From JALZUE01 sp051251725 (GTDB taxonomy: Bacteria; Pseudomonadota; Gammaproteobacteria; Enterobacterales; Alteromonadaceae): 64,000 nucleotides of DNA. This document shows positions 1 to 9,328 of the stretch, one piece after another. Below the pieces are notes generated by a model. It saw only the letters and a program-made list of their open reading frames with translations, made no database searches and was not told where the DNA came from. Location of the stretch: contig JBPOFN010000011.1 of NCBI GenBank assembly GCA_051251725.1, positions 1 to 64,000 of the forward strand, read 5' to 3'. Each line of letters starts with the position of its first letter. Position 1 is the first letter of the stretch. A program made the translations under genes and the position numbers.

Positions 1-89
1 TCATAACGAGATACGTTAACGCTATTGCCTAAAAACATCGGCTCTAATAAAGCATTTGTTGGTTGTTGATTGAACGTGGTGTACGACAT
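1..89 (-). CDS. nrdB: Ribonucleotide reductase class Ia beta subunit, 5' end only
   Basis: Only the first 29 codons are inside the window; the gene continues past base 1. The translation begins MSYTTFNQQ and continues LEPMFLGNSVNVSRYD, which matches the conserved start of NrdB (E. coli MAYTTFSQ..., EPMFFGQPVNVARYD). A GGAGAAG ribosome site lies just before the ATG at 87-89. NrdB carries the diiron-tyrosyl radical that NrdA needs; those residues lie outside the window. It follows nrdA by about 150 bp on the same strand, so the two are almost certainly one operon. Confidence 0.93.
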   Translation of the reverse strand, partial: MSYTTFNQQPTNALLEPMFLGNSVNVSRY

Positions 90-192
90 TAACTTCTCCC
101 AAATATATTGCCTTGTGCAATATTGTCGAATCTATACAGCTTTTCTTTATTGTTTTATCTGTTGTTCATCAGGTATTAAATAACATGAAGTA

Positions 193-217
193 GGTAAGGA
201 AGTACTATTTCCTTACC
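193..217 (-). other. Intercistronic hairpin between nrdA and nrdB
   Basis: Perfect inverted repeat with 9-bp arms (GGTAAGGAA / TTCCTTACC) and a 7-base loop, in the 152-bp gap between nrdA and nrdB. No T-run follows on the minus strand, so it looks like an mRNA-stabilising or processing hairpin rather than a terminator. The role is inferred. Confidence 0.55.
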
Positions 218-241
218 TAATGACAATCGATAAGTCTAAAA

Positions 242-2512
242 TTATATTTTACAAGCACCACCAACACAGTCTTCTTGAGCATCAGCTTGTGTGTCTGATG
301 CGCCATCACGTGTGTTGTGGTAATACATAGTTTTTACACCAAGTTTATACGCCGTTAATAAATCTTTGATAATTTGCTTAACCGGTACTTTACCACCTTC
401 ATAGCGAGCAGGGTCGTAGTTGGTGTTGGCTGAAATTGTTTGGTCGATAAATTTTTGCATAATACCAACCAATTCTAAGTAGCCATTATTATTTGGAATA
501 TTCCAAAGTAATTCATAACTACCTTTTAATTTTTTATATTCTGGTACTACTTGTTTCAGTACACCGTCTTTACTTGCTTTAATACTAATTAGACCACGAG
601 GCGGTTCAATACCATTGGTTGCATTTGAGATTTGCGATGAAGTCTCTGATGGCATAAGTGCCGAAACGGTAGAGTTACGTACGCCGTGCGTTTTAATACT
701 CTCGCGTAAACTTTCCCAATCTAAATGTAGAGGTTCACCGGTTACTTTATCGATATCTTTTTTATAAGTATCAATAGGTAAAATCCCTTGCGATAATCGT
801 GTCTCATTAAATTTAGGACAAGCACCTTGTTCTTTCGCTAATTCATTTGACGCTTTCAATAAATAAAACTGAATCGCTTCAAAAGTACGGTGCGTTAAAT
901 TATTAGCACTGCCATTTGAATAGAATACGCCATTTTTAGCTAAGTAATAAGCGTAGTTAATAACACCTATACCTAAGGTTCTTCTGCCCATAGTGGCGGT
1001 ATGCGCCGCCGGAACAGGGTAGTCTTGATAATCTAATAAGTTATCTAAAGCACGAACCGCTAAGCTTGCTAGCTCTTCTAACTCATCAAGGCTTTCAATC
1101 GCGCCTAAGTTAAAAGCAGACAAGGTACATAAAGCAATTTCACCATCTGGGTCATTAACTTCTTTCATTGGCTTGGTTGGTAGGGCAATTTCTAAACAAA
1201 GGTTACTTTGTCTGATCGGTGCAATTTCAGGAATAAATGGACTGTGAGTATTACAGTGGTCAACATTTTGTAGATAAATTCGACCTGTGCTTGCCCGTTC
1301 TTGAGCAAATAAGCTAAATAATTCAATCGCTTTAATACGTTTTTTACGAATTGATTCATCTGCTTCGTACTGCACATATAGCGCTTCAAACTTTTCTTGG
1401 TTCTCAAAAAAGGCATCGTATAAACCCGGTACGTCACTTGGACTGAATAAAGTAATTGATTCACCTTTAATCAGGCGTTGGTACATCATTTTATTAAACT
1501 GTACGCCGTAATCTAAATGACGAACGCGGTTCTCTTCAACACCACGATTATTTTTAAGTACTAATAAGCTTTCTACTTCTAAATGCCATAACGGATAGAA
1601 TAAGGTCGCTGCGCCACCACGAACTCCGCCTTGGGAACAACTTTTAACTGCCGTTTGAAAATGCTTATAAAAAGGAATACAACCAGTATGGAATGCTTCA
1701 CCACCGCGAATGTTGCTACCTAAAGCACGAATTCTACCGGCATTAACACCTATACCAGCTCGCTGCGAAACATATTTAACAATAGCGCTTGATGTGGCAT
1801 TGATAGAGTCTAAACTGTCACCACACTCAATTAAAACACAAGATGAAAATTGTCTTGTTGGTGTGCGTACACCGGCCATAATCGGCGTTGGTAATGAGAT
1901 TTTAAACAACGAAATCGCGTTATAAAAACCCTTTACGTATTCCATACGATTAGATTGCGGGTATTTAGCAAATAAGCAGGCGGCAACTAATAGATATAAA
2001 AATTGTGCACTCTCATAAATTTCACCGGAAACGCGGTTTTGAACTAAATATTTACCTTCAAGCTGTTTAACGGCAGCGTAGCTGAAATTTAAATCACGGC
2101 TATGATCTAAAAATACTTCCATCTCTTCAAATTCTTCTTTTGAATAATCTGCTAATAGATGCTGATCATATTTTCCGGCTTCAACCATTTTCACTACTTG
2201 ATCATAAAGCTTTGGTGGCTCAAATTGGCCATAGGCTTTTTTACGTAGATGAAAAATCGCTAAGCGGGCAGAAAGGTATTGATAATCAGGTGACTCTTCA
2301 GAAATTAAATCTGCCGCAGATTTAATAATTGTTTCATGAATATCAGCTGTTTTAATGCCATCATAAAATTGAATATGTGATTTTAATTCAACTTGTGAAA
2401 CCGAGACATCTTCAAGGCCTTCAGCGGCCCATGCGATAACTCGATGGATTTTTTCTAAATCGATGGCTTCTTTTTCGCCATTGCGTTTGGTAACGAAGAG
2501 ATTGCTATTCAT
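242..2512 (-). CDS. nrdA: Ribonucleoside-diphosphate reductase class Ia, alpha subunit
   Basis: Large catalytic subunit that reduces ribonucleoside diphosphates to deoxyribonucleotides in the cytosol. It has 756 residues (E. coli 761). The N-terminal ATP-cone is present (VTKRNGEKEAIDLEKIHRVI, residues 8-27), followed by the active-site NLCLEI motif. The C-terminal CVGGACKI carries the redox-relay cysteine pair. The ATP-cone implies allosteric activity control by ATP/dATP. The ATG has a modest AGG ribosome site. Upstream lies a pair of NrdR-like boxes (2629-2675); nrdB follows downstream. Nothing looks disrupted. Confidence 0.98.
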   Translation of the reverse strand: MNSNLFVTKRNGEKEAIDLEKIHRVIAWAAEGLEDVSVSQVELKSHIQFYDGIKTADIHETIIKSAADLISEESPDYQYLSARLAIFHLRKKAYGQFEPPKLYDQVVKMVEAGKYDQHLLADYSKEEFEEMEVFLDHSRDLNFSYAAVKQLEGKYLVQNRVSGEIYESAQFLYLLVAACLFAKYPQSNRMEYVKGFYNAISLFKISLPTPIMAGVRTPTRQFSSCVLIECGDSLDSINATSSAIVKYVSQRAGIGVNAGRIRALGSNIRGGEAFHTGCIPFYKHFQTAVKSCSQGGVRGGAATLFYPLWHLEVESLLVLKNNRGVEENRVRHLDYGVQFNKMMYQRLIKGESITLFSPSDVPGLYDAFFENQEKFEALYVQYEADESIRKKRIKAIELFSLFAQERASTGRIYLQNVDHCNTHSPFIPEIAPIRQSNLCLEIALPTKPMKEVNDPDGEIALCTLSAFNLGAIESLDELEELASLAVRALDNLLDYQDYPVPAAHTATMGRRTLGIGVINYAYYLAKNGVFYSNGSANNLTHRTFEAIQFYLLKASNELAKEQGACPKFNETRLSQGILPIDTYKKDIDKVTGEPLHLDWESLRESIKTHGVRNSTVSALMPSETSSQISNATNGIEPPRGLISIKASKDGVLKQVVPEYKKLKGSYELLWNIPNNNGYLELVGIMQKFIDQTISANTNYDPARYEGGKVPVKQIIKDLLTAYKLGVKTMYYHNTRDGASDTQADAQEDCVGGACKI

Positions 2513-2628
2513 GAAGGACCTGTTTATCTATCTTATAATTTTTATTTGCTAGGTAGAATTTACTTGTGTTTAAAGAATGTTCAAACACAGCGCGACTGTT
2601 TATCAATTGTGCGGTTTGAGCATTTGAT

Positions 2629-2675
2629 GCACAACATCTAGGGTTTTTATTAAATCTGAACACAAGATAGTGAGG
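2629..2675. promoter_or_regulatory. Pair of NrdR-like boxes upstream of nrdAB
   Basis: Two 16-bp sites resemble the NrdR box ACACTATATATAGTGT: GCACAACATCTAGGGT at 2629-2644 and ACACAAGATAGTGAGG at 2660-2675. Their starts are 31 bp apart, about three helical turns, which is the spacing known for NrdR tandem boxes. They lie about 120-165 bp before the nrdA start. NrdR is the ATP/dATP-sensing repressor of bacterial ribonucleotide reductase genes. The nrdR gene is not in the window. Confidence 0.6.
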
Positions 2676-2912
2676 TTTTGTCTTTTTTGCAAGCCTTAAA
2701 ACAAGTCAAAAAAAGGTAGTTGTTTTGTAGTTTTTTAAAGGTTAGTCGCTACTAACTTAGCAATGCTTTTTGATTTTACTTTTTGAGAAAGGCAATGGTT
2801 ATTTTAACTTTTTTTTCGAGATAGAATTATTTTTCCAAAACTAGCGTTTATTATATTTTTTTAGCATATCCTTGGTTTGATCTTTGTCGAATTAAATCTC
2901 GGCATATTTAAT

Positions 2913-2947
2913 AACCTATTTTTAGTGCTTAAGCATAAAAATAGGTT
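2913..2947 (-). terminator. Long hairpin downstream of gph
   Basis: Inverted repeat with perfect 12-bp arms (AACCTATTTTTA / TAAAAATAGGTT) around a core that is itself palindromic (TGCTTAAGCA). It lies about 60 bp after the gph stop, in the 492-bp gap before nrdA. The sequence after it on the minus strand is AT-rich but has no long T-run, so termination is likely rather than certain. Apart from this hairpin and the NrdR-like boxes I see no gene in 2513-3004. Confidence 0.5.
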
Positions 2948-3004
2948 ACGCGTTATCTTTTAGCGCTACTTGGCATAGCGCTGAGGTTTTGCCAGCAAGC
3001 AGCA

Positions 3005-3661
3005 TTAGCTTAATAACGCGATAATTTCTTCCGGCTGATGGCATAAATGATCCGCTTGCCATGAACCGACGCTTGTTAGGTCAGAAATATAACCCCAACC
3101 GGCGATAATTGTTGGCATATTTGCTCGTTTACCTGCTTCTATATCGCGAGGTGCATCACCGACATAAAAACACTCATGGCTGGCAACGTTTATTTTTTCT
3201 AACGCGTAAAGTAGCGGTAATGGGTGCGGTTTACGTTTGGCAAGAGAATCGCCGCCAACTAATACTTGGCTGCTATTTAGCTCGTGATAACAAGGCACAA
3301 GTTTTTTACTTAAGCCTTCAGGTTTATTGGTTACTATTCCCCAAGGGATATTATTATCATCTAAGTAGGTTAATAGGGTAGATACGCCATGGTAGAGTTT
3401 GGTTTGTGTGGCAATGTTTTCTTCATAAAAAGCTAAAAACTGTGTGCGCAGGTGTTCAAAGTCATAATCTTTAAGTTGTTCACTGAAACCTAGCTCTAAT
3501 AAACCTTTAGCGCCATCGGATGCAATAGGACGATAATCGGTTGCTGCGACTAAAGGTAAACCATATTGGCTTAATACTTGGTTTAATGCGCCGCCTAAAT
3601 CATCAGCGGTATCGAGTATTGTGCCGTCTAAATCAAATAATACGCCTTTAATTTTTGCCAT
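3005..3661 (-). CDS. gph: Phosphoglycolate phosphatase-like HAD hydrolase
   Basis: Haloacid-dehalogenase superfamily phosphatase of 218 residues. Motif I is FDLDGT (catalytic aspartates D10 and D12), and motif III/IV is GDAPRDIEAG near residue 166. A helical cap lies between them. The closest known role is dephosphorylation of 2-phosphoglycolate from DNA repair and side reactions. It starts 1 bp after the ubiG stop, so the two are co-transcribed and probably translationally coupled, an arrangement common in gammaproteobacteria. A broader sugar-phosphatase specificity cannot be excluded. Confidence 0.85.
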   Translation of the reverse strand: MAKIKGVLFDLDGTILDTADDLGGALNQVLSQYGLPLVAATDYRPIASDGAKGLLELGFSEQLKDYDFEHLRTQFLAFYEENIATQTKLYHGVSTLLTYLDDNNIPWGIVTNKPEGLSKKLVPCYHELNSSQVLVGGDSLAKRKPHPLPLLYALEKINVASHECFYVGDAPRDIEAGKRANMPTIIAGWGYISDLTSVGSWQADHLCHQPEEIIALLS

Positions 3662-3662
3662 C

Positions 3663-4373
3663 TTATGTTACCTTCTGACAGCAAATGATATAATTCACAT
3701 CTAAACCTGCGGCTAATTTATGGTTTTCGGTCAAAGGATTATAATGAATACCCGTGGCATCAATACATTTCAAGTCACTGGCTTCTGCCCAAGCGATTAA
3801 TTGTGATGGTTTAATAAATTTATCATGATCATGAGTGCCGTTTGGCACTAACTTTAAGACTTTTTCCGCAGCCACAATCGCCATTAAATAAGATTTGATG
3901 GTTTTATTTAACGTTGAAAAAAAGACATAACCACCAGGCTTTACCATTTGGCTACAAGCAGCAACCACAGAAGCTGGGTCAGGGACATGCTCTAACATCT
4001 CCATACAGGTCACCACATCGTACTGCTGCGGGGCATTATGGGCTTGCTCTTCGGCAGTTATACGCAAGTAATCTAAACTAACACCCGTTTCTAAGGCATG
4101 TAACTTAGCGATATTTAATGGTTCTTCGCCCATATCAATACCTGTTACTTTTGCCCCTAAATTGGCCAAACTTTCAGATAAAATGCCACCGCCACAACCG
4201 ACATCGATAATATTTTTATCAAATAGGTCGCCCACATGTTGAATAATGAATTGTCGACGTAGCGGGTTAATTTGATGTAGCGGTTTAAAATCACCGTTTA
4301 AATCCCACCATTGATGAGCGACTTGCTCAAATTTAGCAATTTCTTCTAAGTTAACATTCAGTTGTTTGATCAT
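3663..4373 (-). CDS. ubiG: Ubiquinone biosynthesis O-methyltransferase UbiG
   Basis: SAM-dependent methyltransferase of 236 residues that performs both O-methylations in ubiquinone synthesis. Motif I is IDVGCGGGILSESLA, and the post-motif sequence ends in TGIDMGEE. The family hallmark WWDLNGDFKPLHQINPLR is near the N-terminus. It lies head-to-tail with gph and close to gyrA and nrdA, as in many enterics (gyrA-ubiG-nrdA). The ribosome site before the ATG is weak. Confidence 0.96.
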   Translation of the reverse strand: MIKQLNVNLEEIAKFEQVAHQWWDLNGDFKPLHQINPLRRQFIIQHVGDLFDKNIIDVGCGGGILSESLANLGAKVTGIDMGEEPLNIAKLHALETGVSLDYLRITAEEQAHNAPQQYDVVTCMEMLEHVPDPASVVAACSQMVKPGGYVFFSTLNKTIKSYLMAIVAAEKVLKLVPNGTHDHDKFIKPSQLIAWAEASDLKCIDATGIHYNPLTENHKLAAGLDVNYIICCQKVT

Positions 4374-4536
4374 AACTACATTACATTTACAAATTTTCTA
4401 TATTCTAAAAGAATAAAAAATCTAAACCTAGTAATAACTGAGATAAAATAAAGCAATATCAACATTTAACTTTACAGTTTATAATAAAGTCATGCAGGTT
4501 TTTAACTGCAATAATTTTTATACTAACGGATGTGCA

Positions 4537-5058
4537 ATGAAAAATATTACTGAATTATTGTCGACTTATAAAAGTGTGCATATGGATAAAAAAAATATCG
4601 CAGCACATTTTATTGGTGTTCCAATGATTCTCTGGTCGATTTCATTACTACTTAGTGCGATCCAATTTCAAATCGATTTTCAGGGGGAAGTTAAAACCTA
4701 TTCAATTTTGCCGGTCTGCGCGATTATATTATTTGTTTATTATCTTTTATTACATCCAACGCTCTGCTTTTTATCGGTTATTCTGTTAACTCCTGTTTAT
4801 TATAGTGCGTCACGTTTTACTGACTGTGATTATTTTTATATCTACGTTTTCGGTTTTTTCTTTTTAGGTTGGTTCTTCCAGTTTCTCGGCCATCATTATG
4901 AGAAGGCTAAACCGGCTTTTGTTGATGATATTAGGCAACTATTTCTTGGTCCTTTGTTTTTAATCGCTGAAATATATTTTGCATTAGGTTTCGATAACGA
5001 GTTATTAGCAGAAGTTCATCAAAATGCGCAGGCGATAAGACAAAACATCCATTCATAA
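4537..5058 (+). CDS. Mpo1-like (DUF962) membrane protein
   Basis: A 173-residue protein beginning MKNITELLSTYKSVHMD and followed by HFIGVPMILWSISLL, typical of the Mpo1/YGL010w (DUF962) family. Yeast Mpo1 is an Fe(II) dioxygenase acting on 2-hydroxy fatty acids; the bacterial role is unknown. About four hydrophobic segments are visible, with conserved histidines (AAHFIG and FLGHHYEKAKPAF). An in-frame ATG 45 bp upstream (4492) exists, but family alignment and the GGA before 4537 favour this start. It is divergent from ubiG. Confidence 0.8.
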   Translation: MKNITELLSTYKSVHMDKKNIAAHFIGVPMILWSISLLLSAIQFQIDFQGEVKTYSILPVCAIILFVYYLLLHPTLCFLSVILLTPVYYSASRFTDCDYFYIYVFGFFFLGWFFQFLGHHYEKAKPAFVDDIRQLFLGPLFLIAEIYFALGFDNELLAEVHQNAQAIRQNIHS

Positions 5059-5069
5059 CCTGTACTTTA

Positions 5070-5091
5070 TTTAAGCGATAGTGCGCTTAAA
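5070..5091 (+). terminator. Hairpin after the Mpo1-like gene
   Basis: TTTAAGCG and CGCTTAAA arms (8 bp, perfect) around a 6-base loop, 11 bp after the stop codon. No T-run follows, so this is a weak terminator call. The rest of the 317-bp gap to gyrA holds the gyrA promoter region and no gene that I can see. Confidence 0.4.
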
Positions 5092-5273
5092 TACCCCTCG
5101 TTGATTAAAGAAGCAGCAGATAAATTATCGCGGCACTTTATTGTCCTAATAATGTTCTAAAACTGTGCTGAATTATTTTCGATTTAATATTTCTTATCTA
5201 TTGATTTAAAAGATAAATACCCACTAATTTAAGAGGGGGATTTAGCTTTTAAATTGGTGCACTATAAAGCTGT

Positions 5274-5301
5274 TTGGCATCTAGATAATTTGTGTTAGTA
5301 T
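5274..5301 (+). promoter_or_regulatory. Candidate sigma-70 promoter of gyrA
   Basis: TTGGCA (5274-5279) and TAGTAT (5296-5301) are separated by 16 bp, about 75 bp before the gyrA ATG. This is the best -35/-10 pair I find in the gap; it was picked by eye. Confidence 0.4.
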
Positions 5302-5375
5302 GCGCTGTTATGAATATAATAATAATTCCGAAATTTTCAGAGTTTCTTCTTAGTTAAAAGGGATACCATCAACTT

Positions 5376-8108
5376 ATGACCGATTTGGCAAAAGAAATCG
5401 TCCCAGTCAATATTGAAGACGAGCTTAAAAGCTCGTATCTAGATTACGCGATGAGCGTAATCGTTGGCCGTGCATTACCAGATGTTCGTGACGGCTTAAA
5501 GCCAGTTCATCGTCGTGTTTTATTTGCGATGAATGTGCTAGGCAATGACTGGAATAAAGCATATAAAAAATCAGCCCGTGTGGTTGGTGACGTAATTGGT
5601 AAGTATCACCCGCATGGTGATACTGCTGTTTATGATACGATCGTTCGTATGGCGCAACCATTCTCCTTACGTTACATGTTGGTTGATGGCCAAGGTAACT
5701 TTGGTTCTGTCGACGGCGACTCAGCGGCGGCAATGCGTTATACCGAAATTAGAATGTCAAAAATTGCTCATTCTATTTTAGCGGATCTTGACAAAGAAAC
5801 CGTCGACTTTGTACCTAACTATGATGGTACTGAACATATTCCTGCAGTAATGCCGACCCGTATCCCTAACTTATTAGTGAATGGTACTTCTGGTATTGCG
5901 GTTGGTATGGCTACTAATATTCCGCCGCATAACTTAACTGAAGTCATTAATGGCTGTTTAGCCTTAATTGAAAACAGTGAGTTAACGATAGATGAGTTAT
6001 TAGAGTATATCCCAGGCCCTGATTTTCCAACTCACGGTATTATTAGTGGCAAAGCCGGTATTATCGAAGCTTATAAAACTGGCCGCGGCAAAATTAAAAT
6101 TCGTGCTCGCGCTGAAATTGAAGTTCATGAAACTACCGGTAAAGAAACCATTATTGTTCATGAACTGCCTTATCAAGTTAACAAAGCTCGCTTAATTGAA
6201 AAAATGGCTGAGCTTGTTAAAGAGAAACGCTTAGAAGGTATTTCTGCCTTACGTGATGAGTCTGATAAAGACGGCATGCGTATGGTGATTGAAATTAAAC
6301 GCGGTGAGGTGGGTGAAGTTGTTTTAAATAACTTATATAAACTCACACAAATGCAAGTTTCGTTTGGTTTTAATATGGTGGCATTAACTGATGGCCAACC
6401 AAAATTATTTAATCTAAAAGAAATGTTAGATGCGTTTTTACTTCATCGCCGTGAAGTGGTTACTCGTCGTACTATTTTCGAATTACGTAAAGCACGTGAA
6501 CGTGCCCATATCCTTGAAGGTTTATCAATTGCGTTAGCGAATATTGAACCGATCATCGAATTAGTTAAATCTTCACCTTCACGTAAAGAAGCTGAAGAAG
6601 CATTAGTGGCTAAAGGTTGGGAATTAGGCCATGTAAGCGCGATGTTAGAACGTGCTGGTACGCATGCTGCACGTCCAGAGTGGTTAGCTCCTGAATACGG
6701 TATTCGCGATGGTTTATATTATTTAACTGCGCAACAAGCTAAAGCTATTGTAGAGTTACAACTTTATAAGTTAAGTGGTTTAGAACACGAAAAAATTCTT
6801 AATGAATATAAAGATCTTTTAGAATGGATTGCTGAATTAATGCATATTTTGGCTAGCCCAGAACGCTTAATGGAAGTGATCAAAGAAGAATTAGAGCTTA
6901 TTCGTGATGAATTTGGTGATGAACGTCGTACTGAAATCACCAATGCTTCACATGATCTTAATCTTGAAGATTTAATCAATGAAGAAGACGTGGTCGTAAC
7001 GCTTTCTCATGAAGGTTATGTTAAATATCAAGTATTGAGTGACTATGAGTCTCAACGTCGCGGTGGTAAGGGTAAAGCTGCCACGAAGATGAAAAATGAA
7101 GATTTCATTGAAAGATTATTAGTGGCTAATACCCATGACACGATTTTATGTTTCTCTAATCGCGGTAAATTATATTGGTTAAAAGTTTATCAATTACCAT
7201 TAGCCAGTAGAACGGCGCGCGGTCGTCCAATCGTTAATTTATTACCGCTTGAAAGTGATGAACGCATCACCGCTATTTTACCGGTACGTGAATATGCAGA
7301 TGATAAATTTATTATCATGGCAACAGCATCAGGTACTGTGAAGAAAACACCATTAACAGCATACTCAAATCAACGTGCTAACGGTATTATCGCGCTTAAT
7401 TTACGTGATGACGATACCTTAATTGGTGTTGATATTACCAACGGCGAAAACGACATTATGTTGTTCTCTGATGAAGGTAAGGTTGTTCGCTTTAACGAGA
7501 AACAACGTGATAGCGAAACCGGTGAAGTTAAACTTGATCCAGAAACCGGTGAAGAATTACACGCTCTTCGAGCGATGGGACGAACAGCAACAGGTGTTCG
7601 TGGTATTCGTTTAGTTGGTGATCAGAAAGTTGTTTCATTGATTATCCCTAAAAACGATGGACCTATTCTTACTGTCACTGAAAATGGCTACGGTAAACGT
7701 ACTGCGCTAGAAGAATATCCAGCGAAGAGTCGAGCCACTAAAGGTGTTGTTTCTATCAAAGTAAGTGACCGTAACGGTAAAGTTGTCGGCGCGGTACAAG
7801 TTGATGAAAACGACGAAATAATGATGATTACTGACAACGGTACTTTAGTACGTACTCGCGTTAATGAAGTGAGCGTTATTGGTCGTAATACTCAAGGTGT
7901 ACGTTTGATCAGAACTGCTGAAGACGAGCATGTTGTTGCATTACAACGTATCGACGAAATTGAAGAACTTGAAACTTACACTGAAGAATCAGCAACTGAT
8001 ATCACTGGCGAAGTTATCGCTAATGAAGCAGATAGTGCTGACTCAACGGGCACTGATGTTTCAGATGAAAGCGATACTGAGTCTACTGACGACGAAAACG
8101 CAGAATAA
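5376..8108 (+). CDS. gyrA: DNA gyrase subunit A
   Basis: Breakage-reunion subunit of type II topoisomerase; with GyrB it introduces negative supercoils. It has 910 residues. The catalytic tyrosine is Y122 in AAMRYTEIRM. The quinolone-resistance-determining region reads HPHGDTAVYD, with Thr83 and Asp87 in E. coli numbering. The C-terminal beta-pinwheel domain has its GyrA-box QRRGGKG. The last ~40 residues are very acidic (Asp/Glu/Ser/Thr-rich), a tail known to modulate DNA wrapping. Thr83 is the natural residue in several non-enteric species, so it is not by itself a resistance mutation. A terminator follows. Confidence 0.99.
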   Translation: MTDLAKEIVPVNIEDELKSSYLDYAMSVIVGRALPDVRDGLKPVHRRVLFAMNVLGNDWNKAYKKSARVVGDVIGKYHPHGDTAVYDTIVRMAQPFSLRYMLVDGQGNFGSVDGDSAAAMRYTEIRMSKIAHSILADLDKETVDFVPNYDGTEHIPAVMPTRIPNLLVNGTSGIAVGMATNIPPHNLTEVINGCLALIENSELTIDELLEYIPGPDFPTHGIISGKAGIIEAYKTGRGKIKIRARAEIEVHETTGKETIIVHELPYQVNKARLIEKMAELVKEKRLEGISALRDESDKDGMRMVIEIKRGEVGEVVLNNLYKLTQMQVSFGFNMVALTDGQPKLFNLKEMLDAFLLHRREVVTRRTIFELRKARERAHILEGLSIALANIEPIIELVKSSPSRKEAEEALVAKGWELGHVSAMLERAGTHAARPEWLAPEYGIRDGLYYLTAQQAKAIVELQLYKLSGLEHEKILNEYKDLLEWIAELMHILASPERLMEVIKEELELIRDEFGDERRTEITNASHDLNLEDLINEEDVVVTLSHEGYVKYQVLSDYESQRRGGKGKAATKMKNEDFIERLLVANTHDTILCFSNRGKLYWLKVYQLPLASRTARGRPIVNLLPLESDERITAILPVREYADDKFIIMATASGTVKKTPLTAYSNQRANGIIALNLRDDDTLIGVDITNGENDIMLFSDEGKVVRFNEKQRDSETGEVKLDPETGEELHALRAMGRTATGVRGIRLVGDQKVVSLIIPKNDGPILTVTENGYGKRTALEEYPAKSRATKGVVSIKVSDRNGKVVGAVQVDENDEIMMITDNGTLVRTRVNEVSVIGRNTQGVRLIRTAEDEHVVALQRIDEIEELETYTEESATDITGEVIANEADSADSTGTDVSDESDTESTDDENAE

Positions 8109-8128
8109 CGTTTATACCTAACTATGAT

Positions 8129-8159
8129 AATGGGCGGCCTAATATCCGCCCATTTCTTT
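8129..8159 (+). terminator. Rho-independent terminator of gyrA
   Basis: Stem AATGGGCGG / CCGCCCATT around an 8-base loop, followed by TTCTTTAT. It lies between gyrA and serC. Confidence 0.85.
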
Positions 8160-8194
8160 ATCTAAATTTTAATATTTATAGGACACATTTTATC

Positions 8195-9283
8195 ATGTCG
8201 AGTGTTTTTAACTTTTGCGCAGGCCCGGCAATGTTGCCACATCCGGTTATGAAAAAAGCCCAACAAGAGTTTATCAATTGGCAAAACCAAGGCGTTTCAG
8301 TGATGGAAATGAGCCATCGCAGTAAACCCTTTATGGCCGTTGCCGAAAAAGCGGAACAAGATTTACGTGATCTGATGAATATTCCGAATAACTATAAAGT
8401 CTTGTTTTGTCATGGTGGTGGTCGTGGACAATTTGCCGCGGTGCCTTTAAACCTGTTACCAAAAGGCGGGAAAGCAGATTATATCGTTGATGGCTCGTGG
8501 TCAGAATCGGCGGCACAGGAAGCAGCAAATATTGGAGATGTCAATATCATTAATATTAGCCAGCAAGTCGATGGTAAAACTACCGTTATCCCGCCGTCAC
8601 AATGGCCATTATCAGCCGATGCGAGTTATGTGCATTATTGCCCAAACGAAACCGTCAATGGCATTGAATTATTTGATTTGCCTGAGACCGGTGATATTCC
8701 TTTAATTGCGGATATGTCGTCGACAATTTTATCGCGTGAAATAGACGTTAGTAAATTTGGTTTAATTTATGCCGGAGCACAAAAAAATATTGGACCTTCC
8801 GGATTAGCAATTGTTATTGTGCGTGAAGACCTTATCGGTAAAGCACGTAAAACTACGCCTAACATTATGAATTACCAAGTATCAGTTGATAACGATTCAA
8901 TGCATAACACCCCGCCAACTTATGCGTGGTATTTAGCAGGCTTAGTTTTTCAGTGGTTAAAAGACTGCGGTGGGGTAAAAGCCGTAGAAGCAAAAAATAA
9001 ATTAAAAGCCAAAATGCTTTATGACTTTATCGATGACTCTGATTTTTATATTAATGAAATTGATCAGCAATACCGTAGCCGTATGAACATTCCATTTTGG
9101 TTAAGTGATGAAACATTAAACCAAGAATTCTTAGCTAAAGCGGAAGAAAACAACCTATTAGCTTTAAAAGGGCACAGAATAGTTGGTGGTATGCGCGCAA
9201 GTATATATAATGCGATGCCAATTGCAGGGGTAGAAGCATTGATTAAATTTATGGATGCTTTTGCCAAACAATACAAAAAATAA
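8195..9283 (+). CDS. serC: Phosphoserine aminotransferase
   Basis: PLP-dependent class V aminotransferase that makes phosphoserine for serine synthesis and acts in pyridoxal-phosphate synthesis. It has 362 residues, the usual length. It starts MSSVFNFCAGPAMLP, has the GGGRGQF phosphate-binding segment near residue 75, and the PLP lysine lies in YAGAQKNIGPSG. An AGGACA ribosome site precedes the ATG. In many relatives aroA follows serC; here cmk comes next. Confidence 0.98.
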   Translation: MSSVFNFCAGPAMLPHPVMKKAQQEFINWQNQGVSVMEMSHRSKPFMAVAEKAEQDLRDLMNIPNNYKVLFCHGGGRGQFAAVPLNLLPKGGKADYIVDGSWSESAAQEAANIGDVNIINISQQVDGKTTVIPPSQWPLSADASYVHYCPNETVNGIELFDLPETGDIPLIADMSSTILSREIDVSKFGLIYAGAQKNIGPSGLAIVIVREDLIGKARKTTPNIMNYQVSVDNDSMHNTPPTYAWYLAGLVFQWLKDCGGVKAVEAKNKLKAKMLYDFIDDSDFYINEIDQQYRSRMNIPFWLSDETLNQEFLAKAEENNLLALKGHRIVGGMRASIYNAMPIAGVEALIKFMDAFAKQYKK

Positions 9284-9288
9284 TAAAT

Positions 9289-9328
9289 AACCGTATAAGT
9301 TCATACTTCAATGAAGGCTAATACGGTT
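9289..9328 (+). terminator. Hairpin after serC
   Basis: AACCGTAT / ATACGGTT arms (8 bp) with a 24-base loop, starting 6 bp after the serC stop and ending before the cmk leader. The long loop and the lack of a T-run make it a weak terminator or an mRNA 3'-end structure. Confidence 0.4.

Noticed and set aside
5425..5733. Open frame on the minus strand inside gyrA
   Set aside because: Shadow of gyrA: no ribosome site, no family similarity and a codon pattern set by the gyrA frame. Similar shadows inside rpsA, pheT, bioB and others are also left out.
5376..8108. GyrA Thr83 as a quinolone-resistance mutation
   Set aside because: Thr at this position is natural in several gammaproteobacteria; Asp87 is unchanged. 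Nothing suggests an acquired change.
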